Position numbers and translations under genes: made by a program. Under the pieces are notes generated by a model, which saw nothing but the letters and a program-made list of their open reading frames with translations, did no database searches and was not told the origin of the DNA. A stretch of 64,000 nucleotides of DNA from Erysipelotrichaceae bacterium (GTDB taxonomy: Bacteria; Bacillota_I; Bacilli_A; Erysipelotrichales; Erysipelotrichaceae), in NCBI GenBank assembly GCA_017431825.1, contig JAFRKI010000005.1, forward strand, positions 1 through 64,000, read 5' to 3'. This document shows positions 8,638 to 17,325 of the stretch, one piece after another. Every line of letters starts with the position of its first letter. Position 1 is the first letter of the stretch.

Positions 8638-9595
8638 TGAAACGGCCTGTGCGATCATCGATGAAGATCTGAATATCCTAAGCAGCGTTGTAACATCGCA
8701 AATCGATGTGCATGCGCGTTTTGGCGGTGTCATACCGGAAGTCGCCTCACGAATGCATGTGGAACAGATCTCGACCATCATCGACGAAGCTCTCAAGCAG
8801 GCTGATGAAAAGGTGGAAGACATCACGGCCATTGCCTATACGATAGGCCCGGGCCTGATCGGTTCGCTGCACGTCGGCGGCATTGCGGCCAAGACGCTGG
8901 CTTTCTTTTACGACAAGCCGCTGATCGGTGTTCATCATCTGAAAGGGCATATCTTCATCAACGAATTGCTGGCTCCGCTGGAATATCCGCTGATGGCCCT
9001 GGTGGTAAGCGGCGGTCATACCGAACTGGTATATCTTGAAGACGACGACCATTTCCGGATCATCGGCACCACTCTTGATGATGCGGTAGGCGAGTCCTAC
9101 GACAAGGTCGCCAGAGTGATAGGACTTGAATACCCGGGCGGTCCCAAGATCGACAGGCTTTCCAAAGAAGGAAAGATGACCTATAAACTGCCGACACCAA
9201 AGGTCGAAGGTCTTAACTTCTCTTTCTCGGGATTAAAGAATGCGACTTTACAGCTGATAAAGAAGATCGAAAACAGCGGTGAAGAACTCAATAAAGTTGA
9301 CCTTTCATATTCCTTCCAGGAAACGGCTTTAAGAAGTCTCATAACAAAGACGAAGAAGGCTCTTGAAGAGTATCCGTGTAAGATGCTGGTGCTGGCCGGC
9401 GGCGTAGCCGCCAACTCAAGGCTGAGAGAACTCGTTGAAAGCGAAATAAAGGATATTAAAGTGATACTTCCGCCATTAAAGTACTGTACCGATAACGCCA
9501 CCATGATCGGCGTGGCAGCTTTCCATTATCTAAAACACGACAAGTTCGTGCCTTTAAATGCCGAAAGCAGACCTAACATGTCGATAGAGGATTAG
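8603..9595 (+). CDS. tsaD: tRNA N6-adenosine threonylcarbamoyltransferase TsaD
   Basis: A 330-residue ASKHA-family catalytic subunit that transfers threonylcarbamoyl to A37. The N-terminal LAIESSCDETACAI, the metal-binding HHLKGHIF, the nucleotide loops VVSGGHTEL and GGPKIDRL, and the C-terminal CTDNATMIG motif are all intact. The start is GTG at 8603, inside the end of rimI (35-nt overlap), which leaves translation dependent on coupling. asnA follows after 3 nt. Confidence 0.95.
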   Translation: MKKILAIESSCDETACAIIDEDLNILSSVVTSQIDVHARFGGVIPEVASRMHVEQISTIIDEALKQADEKVEDITAIAYTIGPGLIGSLHVGGIAAKTLAFFYDKPLIGVHHLKGHIFINELLAPLEYPLMALVVSGGHTELVYLEDDDHFRIIGTTLDDAVGESYDKVARVIGLEYPGGPKIDRLSKEGKMTYKLPTPKVEGLNFSFSGLKNATLQLIKKIENSGEELNKVDLSYSFQETALRSLITKTKKALEEYPCKMLVLAGGVAANSRLRELVESEIKDIKVILPPLKYCTDNATMIGVAAFHYLKHDKFVPLNAESRPNMSIED

Positions 9596-9598
9596 GAT

Positions 9599-10603
9599 AT
9601 GAAGACTTATTTTCCCGATGACTATCATCCTGATATGTCCTTATATGAGACGCAGGAAGCCATTTCACTGATAAAGAGGACCTTTCAGAAAAAGCTCAGT
9701 AAGACCCTGCACCTGAAAAGAGTCAGCGCTCCTTTATTCGTGGAGGCAAACAGCGGTCTTAATGACGACCTCAACGGTATCGAAGAGGCTGTGAGCTTTA
9801 AGATACCCGATGCCGGCAAGAAGGGCGCCATCGTTCATTCGCTGGCTAAGTGGAAGCGCATGGCTTTGTATGACTATGATTTCTTCGTGGGCAACGGCCT
9901 GTATACCGATATGAATGCCATCCGCAAGGATGAGAAGCTCGATAATCTGCACTCCATCTATGTGGACCAGTGGGACTGGGAAAAGGTCATTACCAGGGAA
10001 GAAAGGAACCTGAGGACATTAAGGAGATATGCCAGAGATATCCACGGCTGTATCCTGGAGACACTTGAAGAAGTAAAGAAGAAATTCCCGCAGCTAAAGA
10101 CCAGGATCAATAAGAAACTGTATTTCATCACCAGTGAAGTGCTGCTGCAGAGGTATCCGGATCTTGATCCCAAGGAAAGAGAAAACAGGATCACCAGAGA
10201 AAAGAAGTCGGTCTTCATCATCGGTATCGGCAATAAGCTCTCCAACGGGGAAGCCCATGACGGCAGGGCGCCTGACTATGACGACTGGGATCTTAACGGC
10301 GACCTCATCTATTATGACGACGTGCTGGATTGTGCGATCGAGCTTTCTTCGATGGGCATCAGAGTCGATGCGCTATCGCTTGACCGCCAGCTCAATGAAT
10401 CGGGTCATAACGAAAGAAGAAAGTATAAGTATCATAAGATGATACTTAACGATGAACTGCCGCTGACTATCGGCGGAGGCATCGGTCAGAGCCGTCTGTG
10501 CATGCTGCTGATGCATAAAGCCCACATCGGTGAAGTGCAGTCTTCGCTGTGGGATGATGACACCATCACCAAAGCAAAGGAACATGGTGTTATCATTCTC
10601 TAA
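9599..10603 (+). CDS. asnA: Aspartate-ammonia ligase (asparagine synthetase A)
   Basis: A 334-residue class II synthetase-fold enzyme making asparagine from aspartate, ammonia and ATP. Family motifs include RVSAPLFVEANSGLNDDLNG, VHSLAKWKRMAL, the DQWDWEKVI segment and the C-terminal GGGIGQSRLCMLLM. It starts 3 nt after tsaD, with AGAGG inside the end of tsaD as ribosome site, so it is in the tsaEBD transcript. With asnS nearby, asparagine is both made here and charged directly. Confidence 0.95.
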   Translation: MKTYFPDDYHPDMSLYETQEAISLIKRTFQKKLSKTLHLKRVSAPLFVEANSGLNDDLNGIEEAVSFKIPDAGKKGAIVHSLAKWKRMALYDYDFFVGNGLYTDMNAIRKDEKLDNLHSIYVDQWDWEKVITREERNLRTLRRYARDIHGCILETLEEVKKKFPQLKTRINKKLYFITSEVLLQRYPDLDPKERENRITREKKSVFIIGIGNKLSNGEAHDGRAPDYDDWDLNGDLIYYDDVLDCAIELSSMGIRVDALSLDRQLNESGHNERRKYKYHKMILNDELPLTIGGGIGQSRLCMLLMHKAHIGEVQSSLWDDDTITKAKEHGVIIL

Positions 10604-10623
10604 AAGTTAAAAAAGAAATAATA

Positions 10624-10672
10624 TTCACAAATCACCTGTTTATAGTTTATAATTATAAAACAGGTGATTTTT
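10624..10672 (+). promoter_or_regulatory. rex promoter inside a 13-bp inverted repeat (operator and/or terminator)
   Basis: AAATCACCTGTTT (10629-10641) and AAACAGGTGATTT (10658-10670) form a perfect inverted repeat around TATAAT at 10648-10653. TTCACA at 10624-10629 lies 18 bp upstream as a -35. The right arm also supplies the rex ribosome site AGGTGAT and ends in five T, so read-through RNA from asnA could fold it as a terminator. The repeat does not match the usual Rex operator forms (TTGTGA-N6-TCACAA or TTGTTAA-type). Confidence 0.6.
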
Positions 10673-11293
10673 ATGAATAAGACTCCAAAAGCAACACTAA
10701 GAAGATATCCCGTTTACCTGAAGGCTCTTACCAAGATCAAGGAAGAAGGCAAGGAAAAGATCATGTCCAGTGAGCTAGCTTCCTATGTCGGTATCAAGTC
10801 GACGACCATCAGAAGAGATTTCTCCCTGATCGGTTCCTTAGGCAAACAGGGCTACGGTTACAATGTCGATGAACTGATCAGGATATTTTCCCACGAGCTT
10901 GGCGTCAACTATGACGAGAAGATCATTCTGGTCGGAGCCGGAAACCTCGGCAGAGCGCTGCTTAACTATAACAAGTGGCAGAATGTCGTAGGTGAGATAG
11001 TCTGTGCTTTTGACGTTGATCCGGAAGGATGCCGGGACAAAGCGTCCGTACCGGTCTATGACATCAGAGACATCGAAGAAAAACTGCCTGTGGGCTGCCG
11101 GATCGCGCTTCTGTGCATTTCCGAAAACGATGTTCAGGAAACGGTCGATCTTTTAGCCAGAGTGGGCATCAAGGGCATCGTTGATTTCACCCATGTCCAT
11201 TACAACGTTCCGGAAGGAATGATAATCCGCAATACCGACGTCGTAAGTACTATTCAGGAACTGGTATTCGAGACCAATTCCGAAAACAGATAG
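10673..11293 (+). CDS. rex: Redox-sensing transcriptional repressor Rex
   Basis: A 206-residue repressor that senses the NADH/NAD+ ratio. It has an N-terminal winged helix (SSELASYVGIKSTTIRRDF, about residues 31-50) and a C-terminal Rossmann domain with VGAGNLGRALLNY near 85-98. The start is ATG 10673 after AGGTGAT; GTG at 10664 lies within that ribosome site and is less likely. A palindrome spanning its own promoter suggests autoregulation or another regulator. asnS follows after 12 nt. In B. subtilis rex lies close to the ydiB-F cluster, a similar neighbourhood. Confidence 0.93.
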   Translation: MNKTPKATLRRYPVYLKALTKIKEEGKEKIMSSELASYVGIKSTTIRRDFSLIGSLGKQGYGYNVDELIRIFSHELGVNYDEKIILVGAGNLGRALLNYNKWQNVVGEIVCAFDVDPEGCRDKASVPVYDIRDIEEKLPVGCRIALLCISENDVQETVDLLARVGIKGIVDFTHVHYNVPEGMIIRNTDVVSTIQELVFETNSENR

Positions 11294-11305
11294 GAGAAAT
11301 ATATT

Positions 11306-12688
11306 ATGCTAGATTTTTACACAGTGAGAGAATTGTATGATCTATCCAACAATTCCAGTCAGATGGAACTTGACCAGCTCGAGTATGTGGAACTCGAAGG
11401 CTGGGTAAGGACCAACCGTGATTCCGGTTCCATCGGCTTCATCGAGATCAATGACGGGACATATTTTAAGAATGCCCAGATCGTCTATCACGATAATTTA
11501 GCTAATTATAATGAAGTGTCAAAGATGCTGACGGGCACCAGCATCAAGGTCACCGGCCTGTATAAGTACACTCCGGAAAACAAGCAGATCTTTGAACTGG
11601 AAGCCACCGATATCGAGATACTCGGCAAGTGCGACGAATCCTATCCTCTGCAGAAAAAAAGACATACCTTTGAGTATCTCAGGGAGATACCGCATATCAG
11701 GCCGAGAGCCAATACCTTCATGGCCGTCTACAGGCTCAGAAGCGTTTTGTCCATGGCCATCCATGAGTTCTTCCAGAACCAGGGCTTCGTCTATGTCCAT
11801 ACGCCGATAATCACCGGCAATGATGCCGAAGGTGCAGGAGAAGTCTTTACCGTTACCAGCAGGGATGACGGCAACTATGAGGAAGACTTCTTCGGCAAGC
11901 ATGCATCCCTGACCGTTTCCGGCCAGCTACATGTCGAGGCCTTTGCAATGGCTTTCAGAGATGTCTATACCTTCGGTCCAACTTTCAGGGCTGAAAATTC
12001 CAATACCAAGACCCATGCGAACGAATTCTGGATGATCGAACCGGAGATCGCTTTTGCCGATCTTGATGACGATATGTCCCTCATCGAAGATATGGTCAAG
12101 TACTGCATCGAATACTGTCTGGAGAATGCTCCGGAAGAGATGAATTTCTTCAATACTATGATCGATAAGACCCTGCTGGAAAGGCTCAATGCCGTTAAAA
12201 ACTCCGAATTCAGAAGGATGACTTATACCGAAGCCATCGAAATCCTTCTGAAGGCGCCGGTCAAGTTCGAAAACAAAGTAGAGTGGGGCATCGACCTCAA
12301 TACCGAACATGAAAGGTATATCTGCGAACAGGTCGTAAGGGGGCCGGTATTCCTGACCGATTATCCTAAGGATATCAAAGCCTTCTATATGCGCCAGAAC
12401 GATGACGGAAAGACCGTTGCGGCAGCGGACCTGCTGGTACCACACGTCGGCGAACTGGTCGGCGGCAGCCAGAGAGAGGAAAGGCTCGACGTCCTGGAGA
12501 AGAGGATGGACGAACTGGGCATGGATAAGTCCACCCTTGAATGGTATCTTGACTTAAGAAGATACGGCGGCTGCAAGCATGCCGGCTTCGGCCTGGGTTT
12601 TGAAAGGATGATCATGTATCTAAGCGGCATGGAAAACATCAGGGATGTCCTGCCGTATCCTAGAACACCGAAAAACCTTATATTCTAG
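11306..12688 (+). CDS. asnS: Asparagine-tRNA ligase
   Basis: A 460-residue class IIb synthetase. The N-terminal OB-fold anticodon domain ([20 protein letters not shown]) is followed by the catalytic core with motif 2 ([20 protein letters not shown]) and motif 3 ([15 protein letters not shown]). AGGAGA provides a good ribosome site. It sits in the rex operon, and the ABC-F gene starts 1 nt after its stop. Confidence 0.96.
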   Translation: MLDFYTVRELYDLSNNSSQMELDQLEYVELEGWVRTNRDSGSIGFIEINDGTYFKNAQIVYHDNLANYNEVSKMLTGTSIKVTGLYKYTPENKQIFELEATDIEILGKCDESYPLQKKRHTFEYLREIPHIRPRANTFMAVYRLRSVLSMAIHEFFQNQGFVYVHTPIITGNDAEGAGEVFTVTSRDDGNYEEDFFGKHASLTVSGQLHVEAFAMAFRDVYTFGPTFRAENSNTKTHANEFWMIEPEIAFADLDDDMSLIEDMVKYCIEYCLENAPEEMNFFNTMIDKTLLERLNAVKNSEFRRMTYTEAIEILLKAPVKFENKVEWGIDLNTEHERYICEQVVRGPVFLTDYPKDIKAFYMRQNDDGKTVAAADLLVPHVGELVGGSQREERLDVLEKRMDELGMDKSTLEWYLDLRRYGGCKHAGFGLGFERMIMYLSGMENIRDVLPYPRTPKNLIF

Positions 12689-12689
12689 T

Positions 12690-14552
12690 ATGCTGCTCTC
12701 AGTTAATAATGGCACCGTTTATTTCGGTGCCAATGATGTATTTGAGAACATCGATTTCTCAATAACGGAAAATGAAAAGATAGCCCTGGTAGGGCGAAAC
12801 GGGTCGGGTAAAACGACCCTTTTGAAGGTACTGATGGGTGAAGTGGAACTCAGTTCCGGGCAGCTGATCAGACCCAACCGTATAAATGTCGGCTATCTCA
12901 ATCAGAATTCGCTCCTGGATTCCGATAAGACCGTAAAGGACGAACTGCTGGAAGTATTCAGCGATCTTCTGAAGATGGAAAGAAAACTCGCTGATCTCTC
13001 GGAAGAGCTTAAGACCGATCATGACGATAAGAAGATCGAAGACTATGCCCGTCTGGAAGAGGAATTCAGTTACAAGGGCGGTTATACCTATTATTCCGAG
13101 ACGAAGACCATCCTCTTCGGTTTCGGTTTCAGGGAAGAAGATCTGGAGAGACCGGTAAGCAGTTTTTCGGGGGGCGAAAAGACCAAGCTGGCTTTCGTTA
13201 AGCTGCTTTTAAGCAAGCCCGATCTGCTGCTGCTGGATGAACCGACCAATCACCTGGACTTAAGCACCATCGAATGGCTGGAGAATTATCTTGCAAAATA
13301 TAAGAAAGCCATCGTCGTGGTATCTCACGACCGTATCTTCCTTGATAAGATAGCTCAGACCGTTTATGAACTGGAATACGGGCATATTAAGAAGTATGCC
13401 GGCAACTATACGGCTTATGTCAATCAGAAGAAGGCTGATTTCCTTAAGGATGAAGCAGCCTACAGAAGACAGCAGAAGGACATCAAACGTCTCGAGGAAC
13501 TGATCGAGAAGTTCCGTTACAAGAAGAACAAGGCCGCCTTTGCCCAAAGCAAGATCAAGTATCTGGAAAGGATGGACAAGCTCGAAGATCCCAGGAAAGC
13601 CGACACCAAAGCCTTTAAAGCCCACTTTACCTGCCGGGTAAGAGGCGGAAAGAACGTCCTGACTCTGGATCATTATAAAGTCGGCTACGACAGGCCGTTA
13701 TGTGAAGTGACTCTCGAGATCCTTAGAGGACAGCGGATCTGTGTAATGGGCGATAACGGCACCGGCAAGTCCACGTTACTTAAAACCATCGTCGGCGATA
13801 TCAAGCCGCTTGGCGGATATAGTATGCTGGGACACCAGATCGAGATCGGCTATTTCGATCAGAACATCGACTCTTTCACGACCGGCAACACCGTTCTGGA
13901 AGAACTGTGGAACGAATATCCGGACAAGGATCTCTATGAAATAAGGAGCGTCTTAGGAGCCTTCCTTTTCAGTGCCGATGAAGTCTTCAAGGAAGTGACC
14001 GTCTTATCGGGCGGCGAAAAGGTGCGTTTGTCACTGGCCAAGCTGATGATGCAGAAGGCTAACTTCCTTTTACTTGATGAGCCTACAAACAACCTCGACA
14101 TCAACTCCAAGGAAGCTCTGGAAGATGCCTTGAAGGAATACGAAGGAACGATACTCTTCGTGTCCCATGACCGTTACTTCATCAAGGAGATAGCCACTTC
14201 GTGTCTGGTGATCGACGAAAACAGTGTCACCTATTATCCTGACGGCTACAAGGACTATATCGACGTAAAGAAAAAGGAAGAGCCTAAGGAAGAAAAGAAA
14301 AACGAAAAGACGGAACTCAAGAACGTCAAGAACCGTCCTAAATACAATCTGAAGAAGATCGAGAAGGAGATCGAAGAACTGGAAGAACTCCTGGAAGAAA
14401 AAAGAGATCTGCGATATGAACCGGAATACTATCAGGATTCGGGAAAGATGCAGGAACTCGATGAAGAGATCGACGAGATACATAACCGGATCCATGCGGC
14501 TACCGAGATCTGGGAGCTGGCCATGGAAGAGGAAGAAAACAAGAATAAATGA
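12690..14552 (+). CDS. ABC-F family ATPase (YdiF-like ribosome-associated factor)
   Basis: A 620-residue soluble protein with two ABC domains and no transmembrane segment. First domain: GRNGSGKTTL, SFSGGEKTKLAF, LLLLDEPTNHLDL. Second: GDNGTGKSTL, LSGGEKVRLSLAKL, LLLDEPTNNLDI. Both catalytic glutamates are present. A lysine-rich interdomain linker at about 245-305 fits the arm/P-site tRNA-interaction motif, and the C-terminus (about 540-615) is a charged coiled coil. ABC-F proteins act on the ribosome in translation or antibiotic protection. The position near tsaEBD and rex matches B. subtilis ydiF. The start at 12690 is chosen because the product begins MLLSVNNG, typical of the family; TATATT lies 5 nt upstream. 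Confidence 0.9.
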   Translation: MLLSVNNGTVYFGANDVFENIDFSITENEKIALVGRNGSGKTTLLKVLMGEVELSSGQLIRPNRINVGYLNQNSLLDSDKTVKDELLEVFSDLLKMERKLADLSEELKTDHDDKKIEDYARLEEEFSYKGGYTYYSETKTILFGFGFREEDLERPVSSFSGGEKTKLAFVKLLLSKPDLLLLDEPTNHLDLSTIEWLENYLAKYKKAIVVVSHDRIFLDKIAQTVYELEYGHIKKYAGNYTAYVNQKKADFLKDEAAYRRQQKDIKRLEELIEKFRYKKNKAAFAQSKIKYLERMDKLEDPRKADTKAFKAHFTCRVRGGKNVLTLDHYKVGYDRPLCEVTLEILRGQRICVMGDNGTGKSTLLKTIVGDIKPLGGYSMLGHQIEIGYFDQNIDSFTTGNTVLEELWNEYPDKDLYEIRSVLGAFLFSADEVFKEVTVLSGGEKVRLSLAKLMMQKANFLLLDEPTNNLDINSKEALEDALKEYEGTILFVSHDRYFIKEIATSCLVIDENSVTYYPDGYKDYIDVKKKEEPKEEKKNEKTELKNVKNRPKYNLKKIEKEIEELEELLEEKRDLRYEPEYYQDSGKMQELDEEIDEIHNRIHAATEIWELAMEEEENKNK

Positions 14553-15019
14553 TAAAGGATGAAGAAAACTACAGACTCGAGATGAGCGAGAACGACTTCA
14601 GGCAGCTGATCAGGAAACTGTGGCTGCTTATACTGTCGCTTTTCGTACTCGTCCTTATCGGCGGCATCCTTCCTTTCAAAGGAATGATCAAAGGCGCTTA
14701 CGTGATGATCCCCTACGGTATCGAGCTTGTCTTCATACTGCTGCTGCTATGGGCCTGTTTTCATTTTTCGGTCCTGAAGATGTCGCTGAAGAAAAAGGAA
14801 TACGACAGGTCTGTCAAAAGGCTCATCAGCGATACGCTGCTGCTGTGTCTGATCGCTCTCATAAGCATCATCGCATGCGTCATCTATGTGCTGGCGAACG
14901 GTTTTGACAATGATCTCATATACTTCCTCTTATATCTTCTGACCAAGGCCGGCATCATCTGTCTGTCCTGTGTCATTCACAAAATCGCATCCAAACTTGA
15001 ATTTAAGCTCGGTAAATAG
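14549..15019 (+). CDS. Four-helix membrane protein of unknown function
   Basis: A 156-residue protein overlapping the ABC-F gene by 4 nt (ATGA). Hydrophobic helices lie at about 25-45, 53-75, 93-115 and 122-142, with short positive loops (KMSLKKKEYDRSVKR). No recognised motif is visible. Coupling to the ABC-F gene suggests the two are made together, but nothing else points to a role. Confidence 0.7.
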   Translation: MIKDEENYRLEMSENDFRQLIRKLWLLILSLFVLVLIGGILPFKGMIKGAYVMIPYGIELVFILLLLWACFHFSVLKMSLKKKEYDRSVKRLISDTLLLCLIALISIIACVIYVLANGFDNDLIYFLLYLLTKAGIICLSCVIHKIASKLEFKLGK

Positions 15020-15030
15020 TCTTAGTACGA

Positions 15031-15036
15031 TATAAT
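15031..15036 (+). promoter_or_regulatory. Candidate -10 of the pfk gene
   Basis: TATAAT lies 44 bp upstream of ATG 15080. The leader holds a strong AGGAGGAG ribosome site. No good -35 is visible. Confidence 0.5.
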
Positions 15037-15079
15037 TATTGATGGATATTCAGTATGTATTAATTACAGGAGGAGAATT

Positions 15080-16285
15080 ATGGCTAATTGTTTAGTTGCG
15101 CAGAGCGGAGGTCCGACTGCCGTCATTAATGCCACCGTGGCCGGTGTCGTCAAGGCCAATCAGATGAATCCTTATTATGATAAGGTCTATGGCGGACTTA
15201 ACGGTATCGAAGGCATCCTTAAGGAAAGGTTCGTCGATCTGACGGAAATGACCGATGAAGAGAACCTCATCTTAAGACAGACACCTTCAAGTGCCTTAGG
15301 TTCCTGCCGTTACAAACTTAAAAGAGACAATGTCGCTGATTTCGAGAAGCTCTTCGAGATCCTCGACAAGTACGACATCGAAACGATGTTCTATACCGGC
15401 GGCAATGATTCCATGGATACCGTTGCTGCCTTAAGCGAATATGCCAAGGCTCATGACATCAAGGGTCATCGTTTCGTAGGCTGTCCTAAGACGGTCGACA
15501 ACGATCTGGTTATCACCGATCACTGCCCGGGCTTTGCGAGTGCCGCCAAGTTCATCTCGACAACGGCTTTACAGACCTGGCTGGACGTCAACGTCTATAC
15601 CAGACAGGAAGTGTTCGTACTGGAGACCATGGGCCGTGACGCGGGCTGGCTGGCTGCCAGTGCCTGCTTATCGGGCATCGTCGATATCCTGGTACTGCCG
15701 GAAGAAGTATTCGATACCGAACTTTTCCTGGCTCAGGTCAAGAAGTGCGTAGAAGAAAAGAACAAGTGCTATATCGTCGTATCCGAAGGCGTCAAGTATG
15801 CCGACGGTACCTATGTGGCTGCTGCCGCATCCAAGAATGACGGTTTCGGTCATGCCCAGCTGGGCGGTGCCGGTAATGCGGTCAAGCAGCTGATACTTGA
15901 CAGCGGTGTCGCCGAAAGATGCAAGGTCCAGGATCTTTCCACGGCCCAGAGATGTTTCGCTACCCAGCAGTCCCTGGTCGATGTCAATGAATCCTTCCAG
16001 TTAGGCATGTCTGCCCATATGCGCAGCTGCAATAAGGAATTCACCGGCAAGATGGTCGGTCTGGTAAGAAAGGATGTTCCTGAGTATGATGTCGATTTCA
16101 TCGCCGTCGATGCTACCGAAGTCTGCAACAAGGTAAAGCCTTTCCCTAGCGAGTGGATCAAGCCTAACTATCAGGGCATAACGGAAGAGGCCGTCAGGTT
16201 CCTTGAGCCGCTGATCAAAGGCTCTCCGACCGTCCTGTATAAGAACGGCGTGCCGGCTTACGTAAAGCCGTACTACATGCGTTAA
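15080..16285 (+). CDS. pfp: Phosphofructokinase, pyrophosphate-dependent type
   Basis: A 401-residue enzyme phosphorylating fructose 6-phosphate. The two positions that separate PPi- from ATP-dependent enzymes both read as PPi type: aspartate after GGN in GGNDS (107-111), where ATP enzymes have glycine, and lysine in PKTVDND (136-142), where ATP enzymes have PGTIDND. ETMGRDAGWLAA is the fructose 6-phosphate site. The preceding D of the usual GGDD is N here. If PPi-dependent, the step is reversible. It is a single gene with its own promoter and terminator. No ATP-type pfkA lies in the window. Confidence 0.88.
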   Translation: MANCLVAQSGGPTAVINATVAGVVKANQMNPYYDKVYGGLNGIEGILKERFVDLTEMTDEENLILRQTPSSALGSCRYKLKRDNVADFEKLFEILDKYDIETMFYTGGNDSMDTVAALSEYAKAHDIKGHRFVGCPKTVDNDLVITDHCPGFASAAKFISTTALQTWLDVNVYTRQEVFVLETMGRDAGWLAASACLSGIVDILVLPEEVFDTELFLAQVKKCVEEKNKCYIVVSEGVKYADGTYVAAAASKNDGFGHAQLGGAGNAVKQLILDSGVAERCKVQDLSTAQRCFATQQSLVDVNESFQLGMSAHMRSCNKEFTGKMVGLVRKDVPEYDVDFIAVDATEVCNKVKPFPSEWIKPNYQGITEEAVRFLEPLIKGSPTVLYKNGVPAYVKPYYMR

Positions 16286-16287
16286 TT

Positions 16288-16311
16288 AAAGAAGCGAAAG
16301 CTTCTTTTTTT
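16288..16311 (+). terminator. Intrinsic terminator of pfp
   Basis: AAAGAAGC-GAAA-GCTTCTTT, an 8-bp stem with a GAAA tetraloop and a T run. It begins 2 nt after the stop codon, and the EamA promoter begins 2 nt after its T run. Confidence 0.9.
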
Positions 16312-16312
16312 G

Positions 16313-16321
16313 TGTTATGAT
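16313..16321 (+). promoter_or_regulatory. Extended -10 promoter of the EamA gene (leaderless GTG)
   Basis: TGTTATGAT is followed by 6 nt and GTG 16328, with no ribosome site. Confidence 0.65.
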
Positions 16322-16327
16322 TTAGTG

Positions 16328-17200
16328 GTGAGCAATAAACTGAAGAACAGTCTTATATTGTTGCTGATGTCGGTGATATGGGGCTTTGCGTTCGCCGCCC
16401 AGAGACTGGGAGCTGATGTCTTAGGCCCTTTTACTTTTTTTGCGTTTCGAAACTACTTTGCGGTAGCGACCATGCTGGTATTCTTTCTGTTCATCAAAAG
16501 GGACACACATGGTACCGATCCGGTCTTTTCGATAAAACTGGGTCTGCTGGGAGGCCTGATGGAACTGGTAGCTTGTATCTGCCAGCAGATCGGTATTGCC
16601 TATACGACGGCTGCCAACAGTTCGTTCATAACGGCGACTTATGTCATCATCGTTCCGCTGCTGTATCTGCTTCTTGGCAGGAAGGTCGACAGAAAGCTCT
16701 GGTTCTGCGTCGTTCTTGAACTTATCGGTCTTTATCTCTTATGCATCAAAGGTGATTTCACGATCAATAAAGGCGATATCCTGACGATGGTCTGTGCCCT
16801 TGTTTTTGCGATACATATCGTTCTGATAGCCAGAGGAGGCCGGAGGCTTGACAGTATCATCTTCTGTGCTACGCAGTTCATCGTCTGTGCATTATGTTCC
16901 AGCATCCTCATGCTGATATTTGAAAGACCCGTAAATATCGAAGGAGTCAAAACAGCCATCATTCCTCTGATGTATACAGGATGTCTGAGTTCGGCTTTCT
17001 GCGTTACCTTGCAGGTAAAAGTGCAGAAGGAAGTAAACCCGACCGTTGCCTCGCTTATCATGTGTCTGGAATCGGTATTCGGTGCCGTTGGAGGCTGGCT
17101 GATACTGCACGAGATCCTGAGCATAAAGGAAATGATTGGCTGTCTTCTGATGTTTGCCGCTATCGTTCTTTCACAGCTTCCAGAGCGAAAGAAAACATAG
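16328..17200 (+). CDS. EamA/DMT-family transporter
   Basis: About 290 residues with ten hydrophobic segments in two homologous halves. It opens with SVIWGFAFAAQRLGAD and has the second-half repeat MTCLESVFGAVGGWLIL-like region (CLESVFGAVGGWLILHE). DMT proteins export or import small metabolites; the substrate cannot be read here. The start is placed at GTG 16328, which lies 6 nt after TATGAT. Another GTG at 16325 and a TTG-like start at 16310 are possible but would overlap the promoter or terminator. Confidence 0.85.
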   Translation: MSNKLKNSLILLLMSVIWGFAFAAQRLGADVLGPFTFFAFRNYFAVATMLVFFLFIKRDTHGTDPVFSIKLGLLGGLMELVACICQQIGIAYTTAANSSFITATYVIIVPLLYLLLGRKVDRKLWFCVVLELIGLYLLCIKGDFTINKGDILTMVCALVFAIHIVLIARGGRRLDSIIFCATQFIVCALCSSILMLIFERPVNIEGVKTAIIPLMYTGCLSSAFCVTLQVKVQKEVNPTVASLIMCLESVFGAVGGWLILHEILSIKEMIGCLLMFAAIVLSQLPERKKT

Positions 17201-17242
17201 TGAAAATATTTTCATTAATGTGAAATATTTATGAAATTTCTG

Positions 17243-17271
17243 TTGATGGATTCATTCATAATGTTTATAAT
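17243..17271 (+). promoter_or_regulatory. Promoter of oppA, preceded by a palindrome
   Basis: TTGATG (17243-17248), a 17-bp spacer and TATAAT (17266-17271). Upstream lie TGAAAATATTTTCA (perfect palindrome, 17201-17214) and TTCATTAATGTGAAAT (17211-17226), possible regulator sites. The predicted mRNA starts near 17278 with a 5' hairpin pairing TGCAC with GTGCA around A5/T5. Confidence 0.72.
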
Positions 17272-17325
17272 TAACATATGCACGGCAAAAACTATTTTTT
17301 TGTGCATGCAATAAGGAGGAAAAAT

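Noticed and set aside
10629-10670. Palindrome as a standard Rex operator
   Set aside because: The half sites AAATCACCTGTTT do not fit the known Rex box; reported only as an unassigned repeat.
11927-12445. 172-codon minus-strand frame
   Set aside because: Shadow of asnS with no recognisable domain.
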